Made by a program: the position numbers and the translations under genes. 64,000 bases of DNA from Chrysaora quinquecirrha. Its lineage: Eukaryota; Cnidaria; Scyphozoa; Semaeostomeae; Pelagiidae. This document shows positions 57,201-64,000 of this stretch, piece by piece. The stretch's first letter is position 1. Each line of letters starts with the position of its first letter. The stretch is taken from contig JACTAT010000021.1 in the NCBI GenBank assembly GCA_014526335.1, forward strand, positions 564,537 through 628,536, in the 5' to 3' direction. A model generated the notes under the pieces. The model worked only from the letters and a program-made list of their open reading frames with translations. It was not told where the DNA came from and searched no databases.

Positions 57201-60200
57201 GCAGTTATCACCTGGTCTCGTTTTTCTATGGCATGAAAGGCAATTTTCTATAGATATAGATATAGTAATTTAGATGTATTTTTCATGAATGGCGAACTCT
57301 AGAATGGATTTTTCCACAAATGGCACACCATGATAGATGGGATACGAACCAGGACTGCATGACCAGAGAATCAATGACGTCACCATTGAGCTATTGAGCT
57401 CAATGAAATCGCCGAGTAACTCTCAAAGTCATACTGCTCAAGACTCTCCTACGTTTGACTTTTTTGTTTCGGCTTGCTGAGCCTTCTTCAGCACCAGACA
57501 TTTTATTTATATGACACGTATTTTATTTATATGACATGAATGGCAAATGTTTATAGATACAGGTATAGTTATATAGATAAATTTTTAGCAGTTCTTTTAG
57601 ACCTTGTTATTTTTCTTAGAAAGTATTTTTTAAACCTCTCTTTCTATCCCTCCAGAAAAACTCGGACTACAGCTATTATGCCCTCGCTGTACTTCAGATG
57701 GAAATGTCGCTTCAGGAAAAGTCCGGACTGTGGAAAGAACTCTCTGCGGAATTAATTATGAACACAAAAATGACTGCCGAAGCTGCACATAAGGTTTACT
57801 TTCATTTTAATTCTAAATAACTCGTTTTTCGCAGAACAAAATTGGCAAACCATCATCTATCCTGTCTATCTTTTGACGCAATCGCTTGGGTTGGTCAGTT
57901 TGTCACAAAAACTTAATTTGTTATTCTATTTTTCTTTTCAGAAAGCATCCTCTTGTATAAAGGCATCGTATCTCCCACCTTTCCAATCCTTGAGTATCTT
58001 CAGATGGGCTGATCAAGGACTGTCTACGAATGCTGACCACCCTTTGCTTCCACTAATTTGGCAGCACTTTTTCGAGTTGTTTTTGCAGAAGCAGAAACAA
58101 GAAGCTGGGTAGGTGCATAATGACTATGTTTAATATATCTGCAATAGATGGGATTCGAACCTGGACTGCATGATCAGAGAGCCAACGACGTTTCCACTGA
58201 GCTATAGATTATTTTTGTTGAAAAATCTATCCTAGTGTTCACCATTAATGAAAGATATGTACAAATGTATGGTTCTGAAGAAGGCTGAACATAGCCGAAA
58301 CACAATTAGCCAAACGGAGGAGAGCCTTGGGCTGTATGACTCAGAGAGTTACTCGGCGACTTCATTGAGCTGTATAGCTCAGTGGAATTGTCGTTGGCTT
58401 TCTGATCATGCAGACTTGGGAAAATCCCATCAATCGTGGTATGCCACTTGTGGAAAAATCTGTCCTAGTGTTTGCCATTTATGAAAATTGTATTTAATAT
58501 ATCTGCGTTATAGACATGAATATCACCGCTTATCATGACAAGCCTTTAATATTTTCAGTGCAACGTTTCGGAGAGGTCCGTCTCCTGTCCACTTTTCTCA
58601 TTGTCTGATAATGGGAAACGGATCCCTCCCTATCCTGAAACCTTGCCCTGAAAAATGTCAAAAGCTTGTCATTATAGGATAAGCGGTGATATGATAGCTA
58701 GCATACAAATGCGGCCTCGATCTCAGCCTCGTGTATGAGGTCTTCGCAGAAATAGCGTGTACGTAATATGAAAAGCTTCAGAATAGCCATTGATACTTCT
58801 ACATATCTTGTCCTCTAAGACTAAAGCTGTGACTAAACTTGAAAACATGTCGCATTTGACACTGTGTGTCTTCCAGGGTGGCTAAACATGCGAGTGACAA
58901 GTGAGCAACATGTCCGCTGAATCACGGAGGCAAGAAATGTTTCTGTTGCCTACCCAAAACATTTGCGTATCTTTGCTACAATTTTGTCGCGCGCTGCAAA
59001 GTTTCCGAGGTGGCTAAACTGAGAGACTTTGAGGGGCCATGTCATGACCCTTTTAGGCGGCACGTCCCTAGTACCCGAAATATATCAAGTACCCCCGGGG
59101 AGTGACAATGTCGCGCGTGACATGTCTCCTAGTTTAGGCAGGCCTTAAAAGTTGATTGAAATTTAAAGGCCGATATTTTTTCTAGGATGCCACACCGCAC
59201 TGGCGTCGGCTACCGCTTCTTTGACAGCGTCACACGAACACCGCTGGCAAAAAAAATCCGAAGTCACTTGTATTCAATAGCAAGCTATCATCAGGAGAAG
59301 AGTGTTCCTAAGGAAGACGATGAACCAACTGAATCTGATATCAAATCACAAATTCATGATCAAACTATGCATGCTTCATTAGCAAGGTTAGTTTGTGTAT
59401 ACTGTATTGATTGCGAGAAGCAGTGGAAATCTTTAGACATACTTAAGACCCATTTCTACTTCGTTCGCATTCGCTGTTCGCTGTTCGCTGAAAAATGATT
59501 TCCGCTGCAAGTCAAGCTAAAGCTTTCGCAAAAGTTTTACTTTTTTTATCGCCTAAAATTGATCACGAAGGCTGTATTCTGTTCGCAAGCGAGCGGCGAA
59601 CTGCAAATTCGCTAGCGAACAGCGAATGCGAACGAAGTGGAAACGGGTCTTTAAAGTTTTTTCATCTGACACCTTTGAGAGGATTAATGCCAGAAACAGA
59701 TTGAAACATTTGACTAAGGTGAAGAGAGAAGCCCTTGCGGGTCCAAACAACATCCTAGCTTTAACATGGCTCTGCCACAGGACAACATTTACTTGACAAC
59801 TTGACATCCCTGCAGTAATTACAGCGAGGATTGTTTTCGAATAATTGGCAGAGCTAGATCCTTGTTTCATCTAAGCGTTCTGGAATCTGTCCCAAAGACT
59901 CATCAACAGAAAAAAGTTATTTTTCTCATTTGGACACCCGCTGTATCCCGCAAGCTGATTGGTGTTAGAAACACATTACCGATTCAGCTTCACTTTCTCA
60001 TTAGTGCATTTTGATCCGCATCTGGGTATAAATTCCGCCTTAACCAATTGTTTCGGTCTGTTTCTGACGTTTATCCTCTGAGGGGTGTCAGACGAAAAGG
60101 GCTCTTAAGAATGTCTAAAAATTTTGGCGAAGTTTTCAAATGCAGCATAATCATATTCTTGAGGTTTTTTTTAGTTTGTATCAAGCTATGGCACTTTGGA

Positions 60201-60940
60201 TGGAGGAACCTCGACTTGAGCCAGTTCTGGTTCTTTTGCAATGCGTTTACACGAGAAGAACTGGATCGGTTCCGTTCCGATCCTGAAATATTTGACTACC
60301 GTTTTTTTGAGTTGACGCATGCGTTACCACACTCCTTGCTACAAAACTGCTTGAAATTTCTTCTTTTATCACAGCAGCATCTTGTGGGATGCTAAAGCAG
60401 AAATTTCGATTTCTCTTCGCAAAGTGATGTTCTTGCAGGCTTTATTCATTCTATTTTAGTCACGTTTCGTATCCGTACCAGTTTGGATCCGATCCAAAGC
60501 GTTTACACGGGATCTAAACAGAGCCAGAGACGAGCTGGCTCTACTTCTGAACAGATCCAGAACTGGCTCTAAACAGAGCCAGAAAAGGTACGGATCCAAG
60601 AGATCCCGTGTAAACGGAAGGCGTTTTTGAGCAAAAACTGGCTCTGGATCGGACCAGAGCCGATTCAGTTTCTCTCGTGTAAACGAGGTATAAAATGGGA
60701 ACAAATACAAGAGATGTAAATAATATAAAAATTCCACTTTTGTTCAGTTTATCGTTCTTGTGTGATTTTCTTGACTCAACTCTCTCTCTCTCTTTTTCCA
60801 GGCTCCATGGCTGCAGTTTATTGATACGAACTGCATTGCAAACGAGGTCGATTCAATAGAGTCTCTTTGGACAATGTCATTGAATAAAACATCCGTTAAC
60901 AAGCAGAAAGTGATTGATGATTCGCTTGTTAAACCTACAG
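37520..60940 (+). CDS. EPG5: Ectopic P-granules autophagy protein 5 homolog, partial, about 24 exons seen
   Basis: EPG5 is a large Rab7 effector on late endosomes/lysosomes that tethers autophagosomes for SNARE-driven fusion. Recognition rests on many conserved segments, strongest in exons 57942-58108 (RWADQGL then [13 protein letters not shown]) and 45624-45780 ([11 protein letters not shown]), in the order known for human EPG5 (about 2579 residues). The start exon is not found: the first exon begins in phase 2 at 37520. The gene leaves the window before its C-terminal ~1100 residues. Three gaps break phase: 44030/45012, 54829/57656 and around 60175/60802. They point to missed micro-exons or to exons lost or moved by transposons. 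Exons are listed in the three segment entries. Confidence 0.93.
38470..38645 (-). mobile_element. tRNA-like SINE, family B, minus strand
   Basis: The reverse complement of the 9222 unit, from GGTGAAATGGTGTTTTAG to CAGCTGGATTACACCACAAT. It lies in EPG5 intron 37520/38923. Confidence 0.6.
39385..39570. mobile_element. Foldback element F1, arm with CAATCAGCTGG
   Basis: Carries AAAAGCTTTTTTCGTCTGAC, ACTCCTCAG, GAACGTCAGAAACAGACCGA and TTTAAACACCAATCAGCTGG, the same words as 17560-17735. Related material continues to about 39860. Confidence 0.55.
40063..40400. mobile_element. Foldback element F1, both arms
   Basis: Left arm: AAAGCTTTTCCTCTGATACT, CATCAGATACAGACTGAAAT and GACCAATAGAATTATTTGAA. 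Right arm, inverted: TTAATTCTATTGGTG, CAGTCTGTTTCTAAAG and ACTCTGAGAAG up to AAAAGCTTCTAAG. The arms pair over most of their length, so the element is essentially one long palindrome of about 340 bp. Confidence 0.6.
41285..41570. repeat. 25-bp minisatellite with two alternating unit types
   Basis: Eleven tandem units of 25 bp: type A has CCGATAATTGACCGAGAATC, type B has CCAATACTTGACCGAGAATC. The order is A A B A B B A B A B A'. All three minus-strand frames stay open (64-115 codons), which is a by-product of the repeat lacking stops. It lies in EPG5 intron 41199/42127. No spacers vary, so it is not CRISPR-like. Confidence 0.92.
41780..42060 (+). mobile_element. tRNA-derived SINE, family C
   Basis: An A-box-like TGGTCGAGTGGTCAA near 41778-41793 and B box GGTTCGAATCTCA near 41836 are followed by a body with TCAATTCAGCTGCCCATCC and CAGGTCCACATCAGCTGTAT. 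Partial relatives: 15170-15360, 46600-46760, 47210-47310 and 61010-61330. Confidence 0.6.
43092..43460. mobile_element. GTCGACAT-family inverted-repeat element
   Basis: Left end GCCAGGTTATGTCGACATTG, right end GTCGACATAAGTCTGGC. Internal CAGTTCCAG, GATTCCCGTCAG and GAGCGCTCTCGTGACC match 11935-12570 and 54838-55440. It supplies the uninterrupted right end used to read the nested insertion at 12276. Confidence 0.65.
45012..54829 (+). CDS. EPG5: EPG5 middle segment, 12 exons
   Basis: Exons: 45012-45129, 45624-45780, 46323-46511, 47636-47900, 48670-48810, 48933-49094, 49521-49661, 50280-50466, 51276-51441, 52213-52356, 54285-54405, 54732-54829. All twelve join in phase. Conserved landmarks: [48 protein letters not shown], a helical segment in 47636-47900 ([15 protein letters not shown]), [37 protein letters not shown] and LSNLNNWHR. 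The region is all-helical repeat-like in the family and has no catalytic motif. Exon 48670-48810 uses a weak donor (GTTTGC). The exon 54732-54829 ends in phase 2 and cannot join 57656 directly. Confidence 0.92.
45155..45335. repeat. (CTT)n microsatellite 25 nt after an EPG5 splice donor
   Basis: An imperfect CTT/TTC tract with a pure run near 45285-45330. Leu-, Phe- and Glu-rich open frames through it are artefacts. Confidence 0.9.
45935..46110 (+). mobile_element. tRNA-derived SINE, family A
   Basis: TAGTGCAGTGGAAATTTCG (A-box side), ATCATGCAATCTAGGTCC, then the family tail CATTCGTGGAAAAATCTATC and GAAGGCTCAACATGGCCGAA. Diverged. In EPG5 intron 45780/46323. Confidence 0.55.
46771..47184. 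mobile_element. Mutator-like MITE, second copy
   Basis: 414 bp, starting CAACCTCGCCCCCAG and ending CTGGGGATGAGGTTG, flanked by ACAGGCACT (46762-46770) and ACAGGCACC (47185-47193), eight of nine bases identical. It is inverted relative to 34681-35096: the internal CGAATTTCCTCGAATCTCAA segment appears here as its complement. In EPG5 intron 46511/47636. Confidence 0.8.
47990..48620. repeat. (CTT)n/(CTA)n pyrimidine microsatellite upstream of EPG5 exon 48670
   Basis: About 630 bp of TTC/CTT repeats with ATC and CTA interruptions, ending 50 nt before the acceptor of exon 48670. A Ser/Phe-rich open frame of about 210 codons across it is an artefact. Confidence 0.9.
49160..49460 (-). mobile_element. 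tRNA-derived SINE, family A, one full and one partial unit
   Basis: The minus-strand unit has the B-box complement GGGGCTCGAACC and A-box complement CCACTGAGCTATAGAGC, then GAGCCTTCTTCAGCACC. A second partial unit begins about 49385 with AAGTGGGATACCACAATAAG. In EPG5 intron 49094/49521. Confidence 0.65.
49760..50125. repeat. (GGAT)n-type tetranucleotide array
   Basis: GGAT/GATT/GATC repeats on the plus strand, upstream of EPG5 exon 50280-50466. The complementary (ATCC)n arrays lie downstream of the same exon at 50605-50865 and 51002-51240. Confidence 0.9.
50605..51240. repeat. (ATCC)n-type tetranucleotide array, split by a small hairpin element
   Basis: CATCCATC-type repeats at 50605-50865 and 51002-51240. 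Between them (50867-51001) is a 135-bp insertion with inverted ends CCGAGGGGCATTTCACTC and GAGTGAATTGCCCCTCGG, containing AGGATTTCC words also seen at 32700-32790. Confidence 0.85.
51483..51867. mobile_element. Harbinger-like MITE, family H5
   Basis: TAA duplicated exactly (51480-51482, 51868-51870). Ends AGCCACGTTTACAC and GTGTAAATATGGCC; internal GATCGATCC and CGATCCAGAAG. Starts about 40 nt after the EPG5 donor at 51442. A related core (GTTTACACGAG, GGATCGG) occurs at 60230-60300 and 60470-60700. Confidence 0.75.
52440..52710. mobile_element. Harbinger-like MITE, family H2
   Basis: GCTATGGCTAAACTAGGAGA at the left and CTCTTAGTTTAGCCAGGCCT at the right, with GCGCGCGAC subterminal words. 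Target duplication not clear. In EPG5 intron 52356/54285. Confidence 0.65.
52941..53279 (+). pseudogene. Coding-like island with one internal stop; possible displaced EPG5 exon
   Basis: The same frame is open from 52941 (after a possible acceptor TAAAAG) to TAA at 53277-53279, broken only by TAA at 53136-53138. The first half reads [15 protein letters not shown] and [14 protein letters not shown]. This loosely resembles the EPG5 segment expected after exon 54732-54829, which is not found there. The second half ([32 protein letters not shown]) is unrecognised. The order in the genome is wrong for EPG5 and the phase at 52941 does not fit 54829. It may be a displaced exon copy, a pseudogene piece or chance. 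Confidence 0.3.
53845..54185. mobile_element. Inverted-repeat element with T-rich ends
   Basis: Left CCTTTTTTTTAATAAGAAAG, right CTTTCTTATAAAATAAAAAACG. Internal AAGAAAGTTCAATACTGG is mirrored by AAGAAAGTTTCAATACTGG. Similar to the TA-flanked family in its ends; flanks unclear. Confidence 0.45.
54838..55440. mobile_element. GTCGACAT-family element expanded into a ~167-bp tandem trimer
   Basis: The word GTCAGAACTT recurs near 54950, 55117 and 55284 (steps of 167), each followed by GATCGCGGTCACAAGAGCGC and TGACGGGAATCAGTTGTCA. Begins AGCCAGGTTTATGTCG. The right end is cut by the retrotransposon at about 55456. Confidence 0.6.
55456..57240 (-). pseudogene. Broken non-LTR retrotransposon (reverse transcriptase part), antisense in EPG5
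   Basis: The minus strand encodes a reverse transcriptase of the CR1/L2/Jockey-like group. Motifs in order: [54 protein letters not shown], and the catalytic YADDTSI, then a thumb region and a C-terminal tail ending near 55644. The frame is 57200-56151 and then 56099-55644. Between them two small shifts and in-frame stops (56151-56153, 56130-56132) break the protein. The endonuclease domain is missing, so it is 5'-truncated at about 57240. The 3' end is A/T-rich near 55456. It cannot move by itself. Confidence 0.9.
57285..57540 (-). mobile_element. tRNA-derived SINE, family A, minus strand
   Basis: TTTTTCCACAAATGGCACACC, B-box complement GGGATACGAACC, A-box complement CACCATTGAGCTATTGAGC, then GAGCCTTCTTCAGCACC. 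Directly next to the retrotransposon's truncated 5' end. Confidence 0.65.
57656..60940 (+). CDS. EPG5: EPG5 later segment, 5 exons, one clipped
   Basis: Exons: 57656-57793, 57942-58108, 59186-59386, 60175 to about 60230 (3' end undefined), 60802-60940. The first three are in phase and well conserved ([18 protein letters not shown] segment; [38 protein letters not shown]). The fourth reads [16 protein letters not shown], matching the family's helix there, but then runs into repeat-like sequence with no good donor. The exon 60802-60940 ([20 protein letters not shown]) fits the next helix but starts in phase 0 with no partner. About 25 residues expected between them are missing. The rest of the gene is not seen downstream in the window. 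Confidence 0.85.
58135..58490. mobile_element. Inverted pair of family A SINEs
   Basis: A minus-strand fragment (58135-58210, GGGATTCGAACC, CCACTGAGCTATAG) is followed head-to-head by a plus-strand copy (58215-58490, CTCAGTGGAATTG, TGGTATGCCACTTGTGG). In EPG5 intron 58108/59186. Confidence 0.65.
58825..59145. mobile_element. Harbinger-like MITE, family H2
   Basis: TAA flanks on both sides (58822-58824, 59146-59148). Ends AGCTGTGACTAAACTTG and CTAGTTTAGGCAGGCCT. Longer than 27395-27670 by an internal stretch near 59040-59100. Ends about 40 nt before EPG5 exon 59186. Confidence 0.7.
59446..59650. mobile_element. Harbinger-like MITE, family H6
   Basis: TTA duplicated exactly (59443-59445, 59651-59653). 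Inverted ends AGACCCATTTCTACTTCGTT and AACGAAGTGGAAACGGGTCT, with the repeated word TTCGCTGTTCGC/GCGAACAGCGAA. It starts about 57 nt after the EPG5 donor at 59387. Confidence 0.8.
59655..60125. mobile_element. Foldback element F1, long copy
   Basis: Left arm TTTTTTCATCTGACACC, CAGAAACAGATTGAAAC; right arm inverted: GTTTCGGTCTGTTTCTGACG, GGTGTCAGACGAAAAGGGC. Internal CAAGCTGATTGGTGTT and CTGGGTATAAATTCCGCC match other F1 copies. It ends about 50 nt before the clipped EPG5 exon at 60175. Confidence 0.6.
60230..60700. mobile_element. GTTTACACGAG-type inverted-repeat element(s) abutting an EPG5 exon
   Basis: GTTTACACGAGAAGAACTGG and GGTTCCGTTCCGATCC at 60246-60285, then 60470-60700 with GCGTTTACACGGGATCTAAA, AACAGAGCCAGA (several times), CCCGTGTAAACGGAAGGCG and TCTCTCGTGTAAACGAGG. 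The words are complementary to each other. The family is related to H5. The left piece begins where EPG5 exon 60175 should continue. Confidence 0.5.
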
Positions 60941-62549
60941 GTTGGTGAAGTCACTGTTTTTATTTATTTATTTAGCCGTGGTTCTAATTTCATAGGAATC
61001 ATTTTTTTCAAGGCTACCGTCGACTCGGTTGTCCATTCGTCCGAGCTCGGTAAATGAGTACCCGGAAAATTCGTTCTGCAGTATTATTGTGGAGTGCGGA
61101 GTGGTGGAATGAGTGGCCAAGCTTCTTAGTCAGCTTTCGTTGGAAAGCTTGGTCGCTTGAGGTCAGCATCTGGATGGGCGATTTTCCAGATGGATGACTA
61201 AACAACCCACTCTGCCTTCCTTCGGAAGGGACGTTAAACTAGGGGTCCCATGCCTGGATGCGGCATGCATAGTAGGCCTAAATTAGCTGAAAAAGCTATA
61301 AATAACAGCCCAATCAAAATAAAGAAACAACAATAACAACACTTTATGGGGATACTACCAGCTCGCATGAACCGTATTATATAACTAGTGAGTTAAATGC
61401 AGACAGATGCAGTTTAGCGGTATCTTTTTGCGGCGAAATAAATAACGGGTTTCGAATGAAGACCTTTTATTTCTAACGAGCTTCCAGTCAGAGTTTATGG
61501 GAACGAATTTCCATCACTGCACAAAACTGGAGATCTGGGGAAAAAGTTTGAAATAAAAGCTTCTTAATTCGCGAAACCCAATGTTTCAGTTTTTGTGGGC
61601 GAAATTAATGATTGCGTTTTTGTTGACGGTTTTCGTTTCGATGACGTTCTTTGCTTAAAATCGCATATTACGGAACGTCAATAACGACAAAAGTGATTCT
61701 TATTCGTATTATCGTTCTGCTACAAACTATAACGAGCAATCGATTTTTCACAGGTTATTTTTAGGTTGGGCGTGGTTTGCTACAAAATTTATCATCTGCT
61801 TTTATGCTAGTTGGTATTTTGCTACCTTACCGCTCAATTAGCATTAACAATTCATGATGTCGATCTCAAAAGCTATCGTCAAAAGTCATTTTAGAGAGTA
61901 AATACTCGGTTTTCTCAAATCAGAGAACTGGAAATTAATTATAAACAGTCGACTCAATTATACTTTCAAGTTTTAAATCACGTTAGGGATGATGATGATG
62001 ATGTTGATGATCATTGATGGTGGTGTTGACAATGATGATGATGAAGATGCATGATGATGATGATGATGATTATGATGGTGATTATGATGATGATTATGAT
62101 GATGATGATTATGATGATGATAATGATGATGATGATAATGATGATGATGATGATGATAATAATGGTGATGATGACGATGATGGTGATGATGTTGTATGAT
62201 GATGATTGTTATTATATATTGATGATGATGATGATGATGATGATAATGATGATGATGATAATGATGATGATGATGATAATGATGATGATGATGATCAGAT
62301 GATCAGATGATGATGGTCATGATCATGATGATGATGATGATGATGATCAGATGATGATGGTCATGATCATGATGATGATTATGATTATGATTATGATGGC
62401 GATGATGATGTTGATGACGCTGATGACGGTGATGATGATTATGACGATGATTATGATTATGATGATGATGATCATGATTATGATTATGATGATGATGATG
62501 ATGATTATGACGATTATTATGATTATGATGATGATAATGATTATGATGC

Positions 62550-62587
<38 letters not shown>

Positions 62588-63010
62588 CTGATGATGATGA
62601 TGATGATGATGATAATGATGAGTTCACAATACTACAGTAGTTTAGAACATCAGAAGCGTAATTATGCATTGTTTCATGATGTGAAAATTATTCTTTCATG
62701 ACGATTTTTGAAACATTCGTTTCATGCATAGCATGAATTTTTAATGCGAATTGAGCAATAGTGTACGAAAATAACAATATTTTGAAAAAAATTGCTTGAT
62801 TTTGGAACAAAACAAGCAAAAATCTGATTGATTTAAATACCAACAATCGATTGTTGATTAGTTGTTTGTAGCAGGATGATAATAATATACAGATGTGCCT
62901 GACACCTTAAGGAATGGGAATATTAAGTCAGTGATTAGTCGTTTTGTTATAAGACCACCAGCACAAATCCCTTTAGTTGCTTTCTGTTGAAGTAAGAAAC
63001 CAAAGAGAAC
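60941..63010. other. Non-coding stretch after the last visible EPG5 exon
   Basis: No exon recognised. A family C SINE-like piece lies at 61010-61330 (CGAGCTCGGTAAATGAGTACC, GGTCGCTTGAGGTCAGC). Then unique A/T-rich sequence to 61980, the (GAT)n array, and A/T-rich sequence again. EPG5 either has a very long intron here containing the GPCR locus, or is interrupted. Confidence 0.5.
61985..62640. repeat. (GAT)n microsatellite
   Basis: About 640 bp of imperfect GAT/GATTAT repeats, with a small duplicated segment GATCAGATGATGATGGTCAT (about 62296 and 62346). Met- and Asp-rich open frames are artefacts. It lies about 370 bp before the GPCR locus. Confidence 0.92.
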
Positions 63011-63981
63011 ATGGCTGAAAACAGTACAAACACAACTCTTGTAGAGTACAAATGTGCAAGGAAGCAAGGTGCATTATATTCATTTGTAGTTGCTGTTATG
63101 GCAAGTCCAGTTTACATTATAATGTTAAAGATACTGATCTATCGTTTTAAACTAACCCTACCTCGTCATAAGATATTGCTGAGTTTAACGATATCTGACA
63201 GTATTCAGATAGTTATCCCTGCTTTGCTGCAACTGACAGTTTTCAATGCAAGAGTCGACTCAAATGGCTGCCAGATATATCGAAAGATTGTTGAGTTTAC
63301 TGCGATTTTAACTGTTGTTAGTTCAAGTGGGATATTCTTCTGCTGTCTTGGGAAAGATATGTGGCTTGCATTCACTGTCTTCGTTTCTTCAAAATTGTCA
63401 CACATATGAAAGTTAATGCGATGTTATTCGGTGTATGGATAATCGCCATAGTATGTGGATTACTGGAACCTGGGAGGTATAAAGAAAATCTTACCTCTGC
63501 AATCATGCCCTTTCGGACGACAGATAGTATTGTTTATATAGTTACAGTTCTTGCAAGCTCTCTGGTACTCATTGTTGTCCAGGCCCGCTTGTATTTGCTG
63601 TCACGAAGCAAAGCTAAAGTCCGTCCTGGTGGAAGCGCTTTTGGGAAGCAAAGCGGAGGAACACGATATAAGACGAACTCAAATCAAACTCACTATCGTT
63701 GCAAGTGCGATAGTTCTACTATACATGGCATGCATGTGTCCATTTGCCTTCTACCTTATAAAATGGGTTTTCATGGTGACAATGATCCCTCGACGACCAG
63801 AGCTGTAACAGCTATGCTCGGACTGATCAATGCATTGATGGACCCTTTTGTCTATGGCTTGGGAATGGCAGATACAAGGCGTGCAATGATTAAGGAACTC
63901 AAAGAAATAAAGTCATTTTTCGTTCATCTGTTACCAACTAACAACAGTGTTTACGTGTTACCAGTTGCGTTGAAGTCGTGA
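63011..63981 (+). pseudogene. Single-exon class A (rhodopsin-like) GPCR with at least three frameshifts
   Basis: A seven-helix receptor is recognisable only by moving between two frames. Frame 63011-63349: start, an N-glycosylation site (NST near the N-terminus), TM1 (SFVVAVMASPVYIIML), TM2 (LLSLTISDSIQIVIPALL), TM3. Frame from 63352: ERYVACIH (the D/E-R-Y motif, 63352-63360), TM4 (LFGVWIIAIVCGLL), TM5. Frame of 63551-63808: ICL3 and TM6 (IVASAIVLLYMACMCPF). Back to the former frame after about 63790: TM7 with DPFVYG (NPxxY equivalent) and a tail to TGA at 63979-63981. The changes lie near 63350, 63610-63655 and 63785-63800. Either a young pseudogene or an error-rich assembly. The ligand class is not assignable. 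Confidence 0.85.
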
Positions 63982-64000
63982 GTCGTAGAGAAACTTTCAA

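Noticed and set aside
62014..62701. Met- and Asp-rich open frames before the GPCR
   Set aside because: Products of the (GAT)n microsatellite.

Overview
The window looks like a stretch of an intron-dense animal genome, most likely an anthozoan cnidarian (stony coral or anemone). That placement is inference. It rests on AT-rich introns with GT-AG boundaries, conserved metazoan genes (classical calpain, SF3B2, EPG5) cut into many short exons, a single-exon rhodopsin-like GPCR locus, and very dense short non-autonomous transposons and tRNA-derived SINEs. No search was run. Families were recognised from translated motifs and recalled family features. Exon borders come from GT/AG sites plus reading-phase continuity.

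Layout. 1-2148: a ~182-bp tandem repeat, an inverted-repeat element and a SINE, with no gene seen. 2149-14213 (+): a classical calpain protease, open at its 5' end, 17 exons and 626 codons here; one intron holds a 3-kb satellite. 15366-18165 (-): a six-exon, 300-residue coiled-coil protein with a C-terminal domain reminiscent of Csm1/RWD kinetochore proteins. It is head-to-head with SF3B2 across a 171-bp spacer carrying two E2F-type sites. 18337-33277 (+): SF3B2, a U2 snRNP splicing factor, 23 exons and 594 residues, with a short N-terminus lacking the SAP and proline-rich part known from vertebrates. 33278-37519: intergenic, repeat-filled. 37520-60940 (+): EPG5, an autophagy tethering factor, N-terminal half to about two thirds, first exon not found and 3' end not reached. 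Several EPG5 exons seem missing, displaced or clipped by transposons. A broken non-LTR retrotransposon lies antisense at 55456-57240. 61985-62640: a (GAT)n microsatellite. 63011-63981 (+): a class A GPCR with at least three frameshifts.

How the parts relate. The genes are unrelated housekeeping or regulatory loci: proteolysis, chromosome segregation (tentative), splicing, autophagy. The head-to-head pair could share regulation. What unifies the window is mobile DNA: about eight families of inverted-repeat elements with 3-bp TAA/TTA target duplications (PIF/Harbinger-like), TA-flanked elements, a 415-bp element with 9-bp duplications (Mutator-like), and three tRNA-like SINE families. Many sit close downstream of splice donors. 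Nested insertions allow relative dating.
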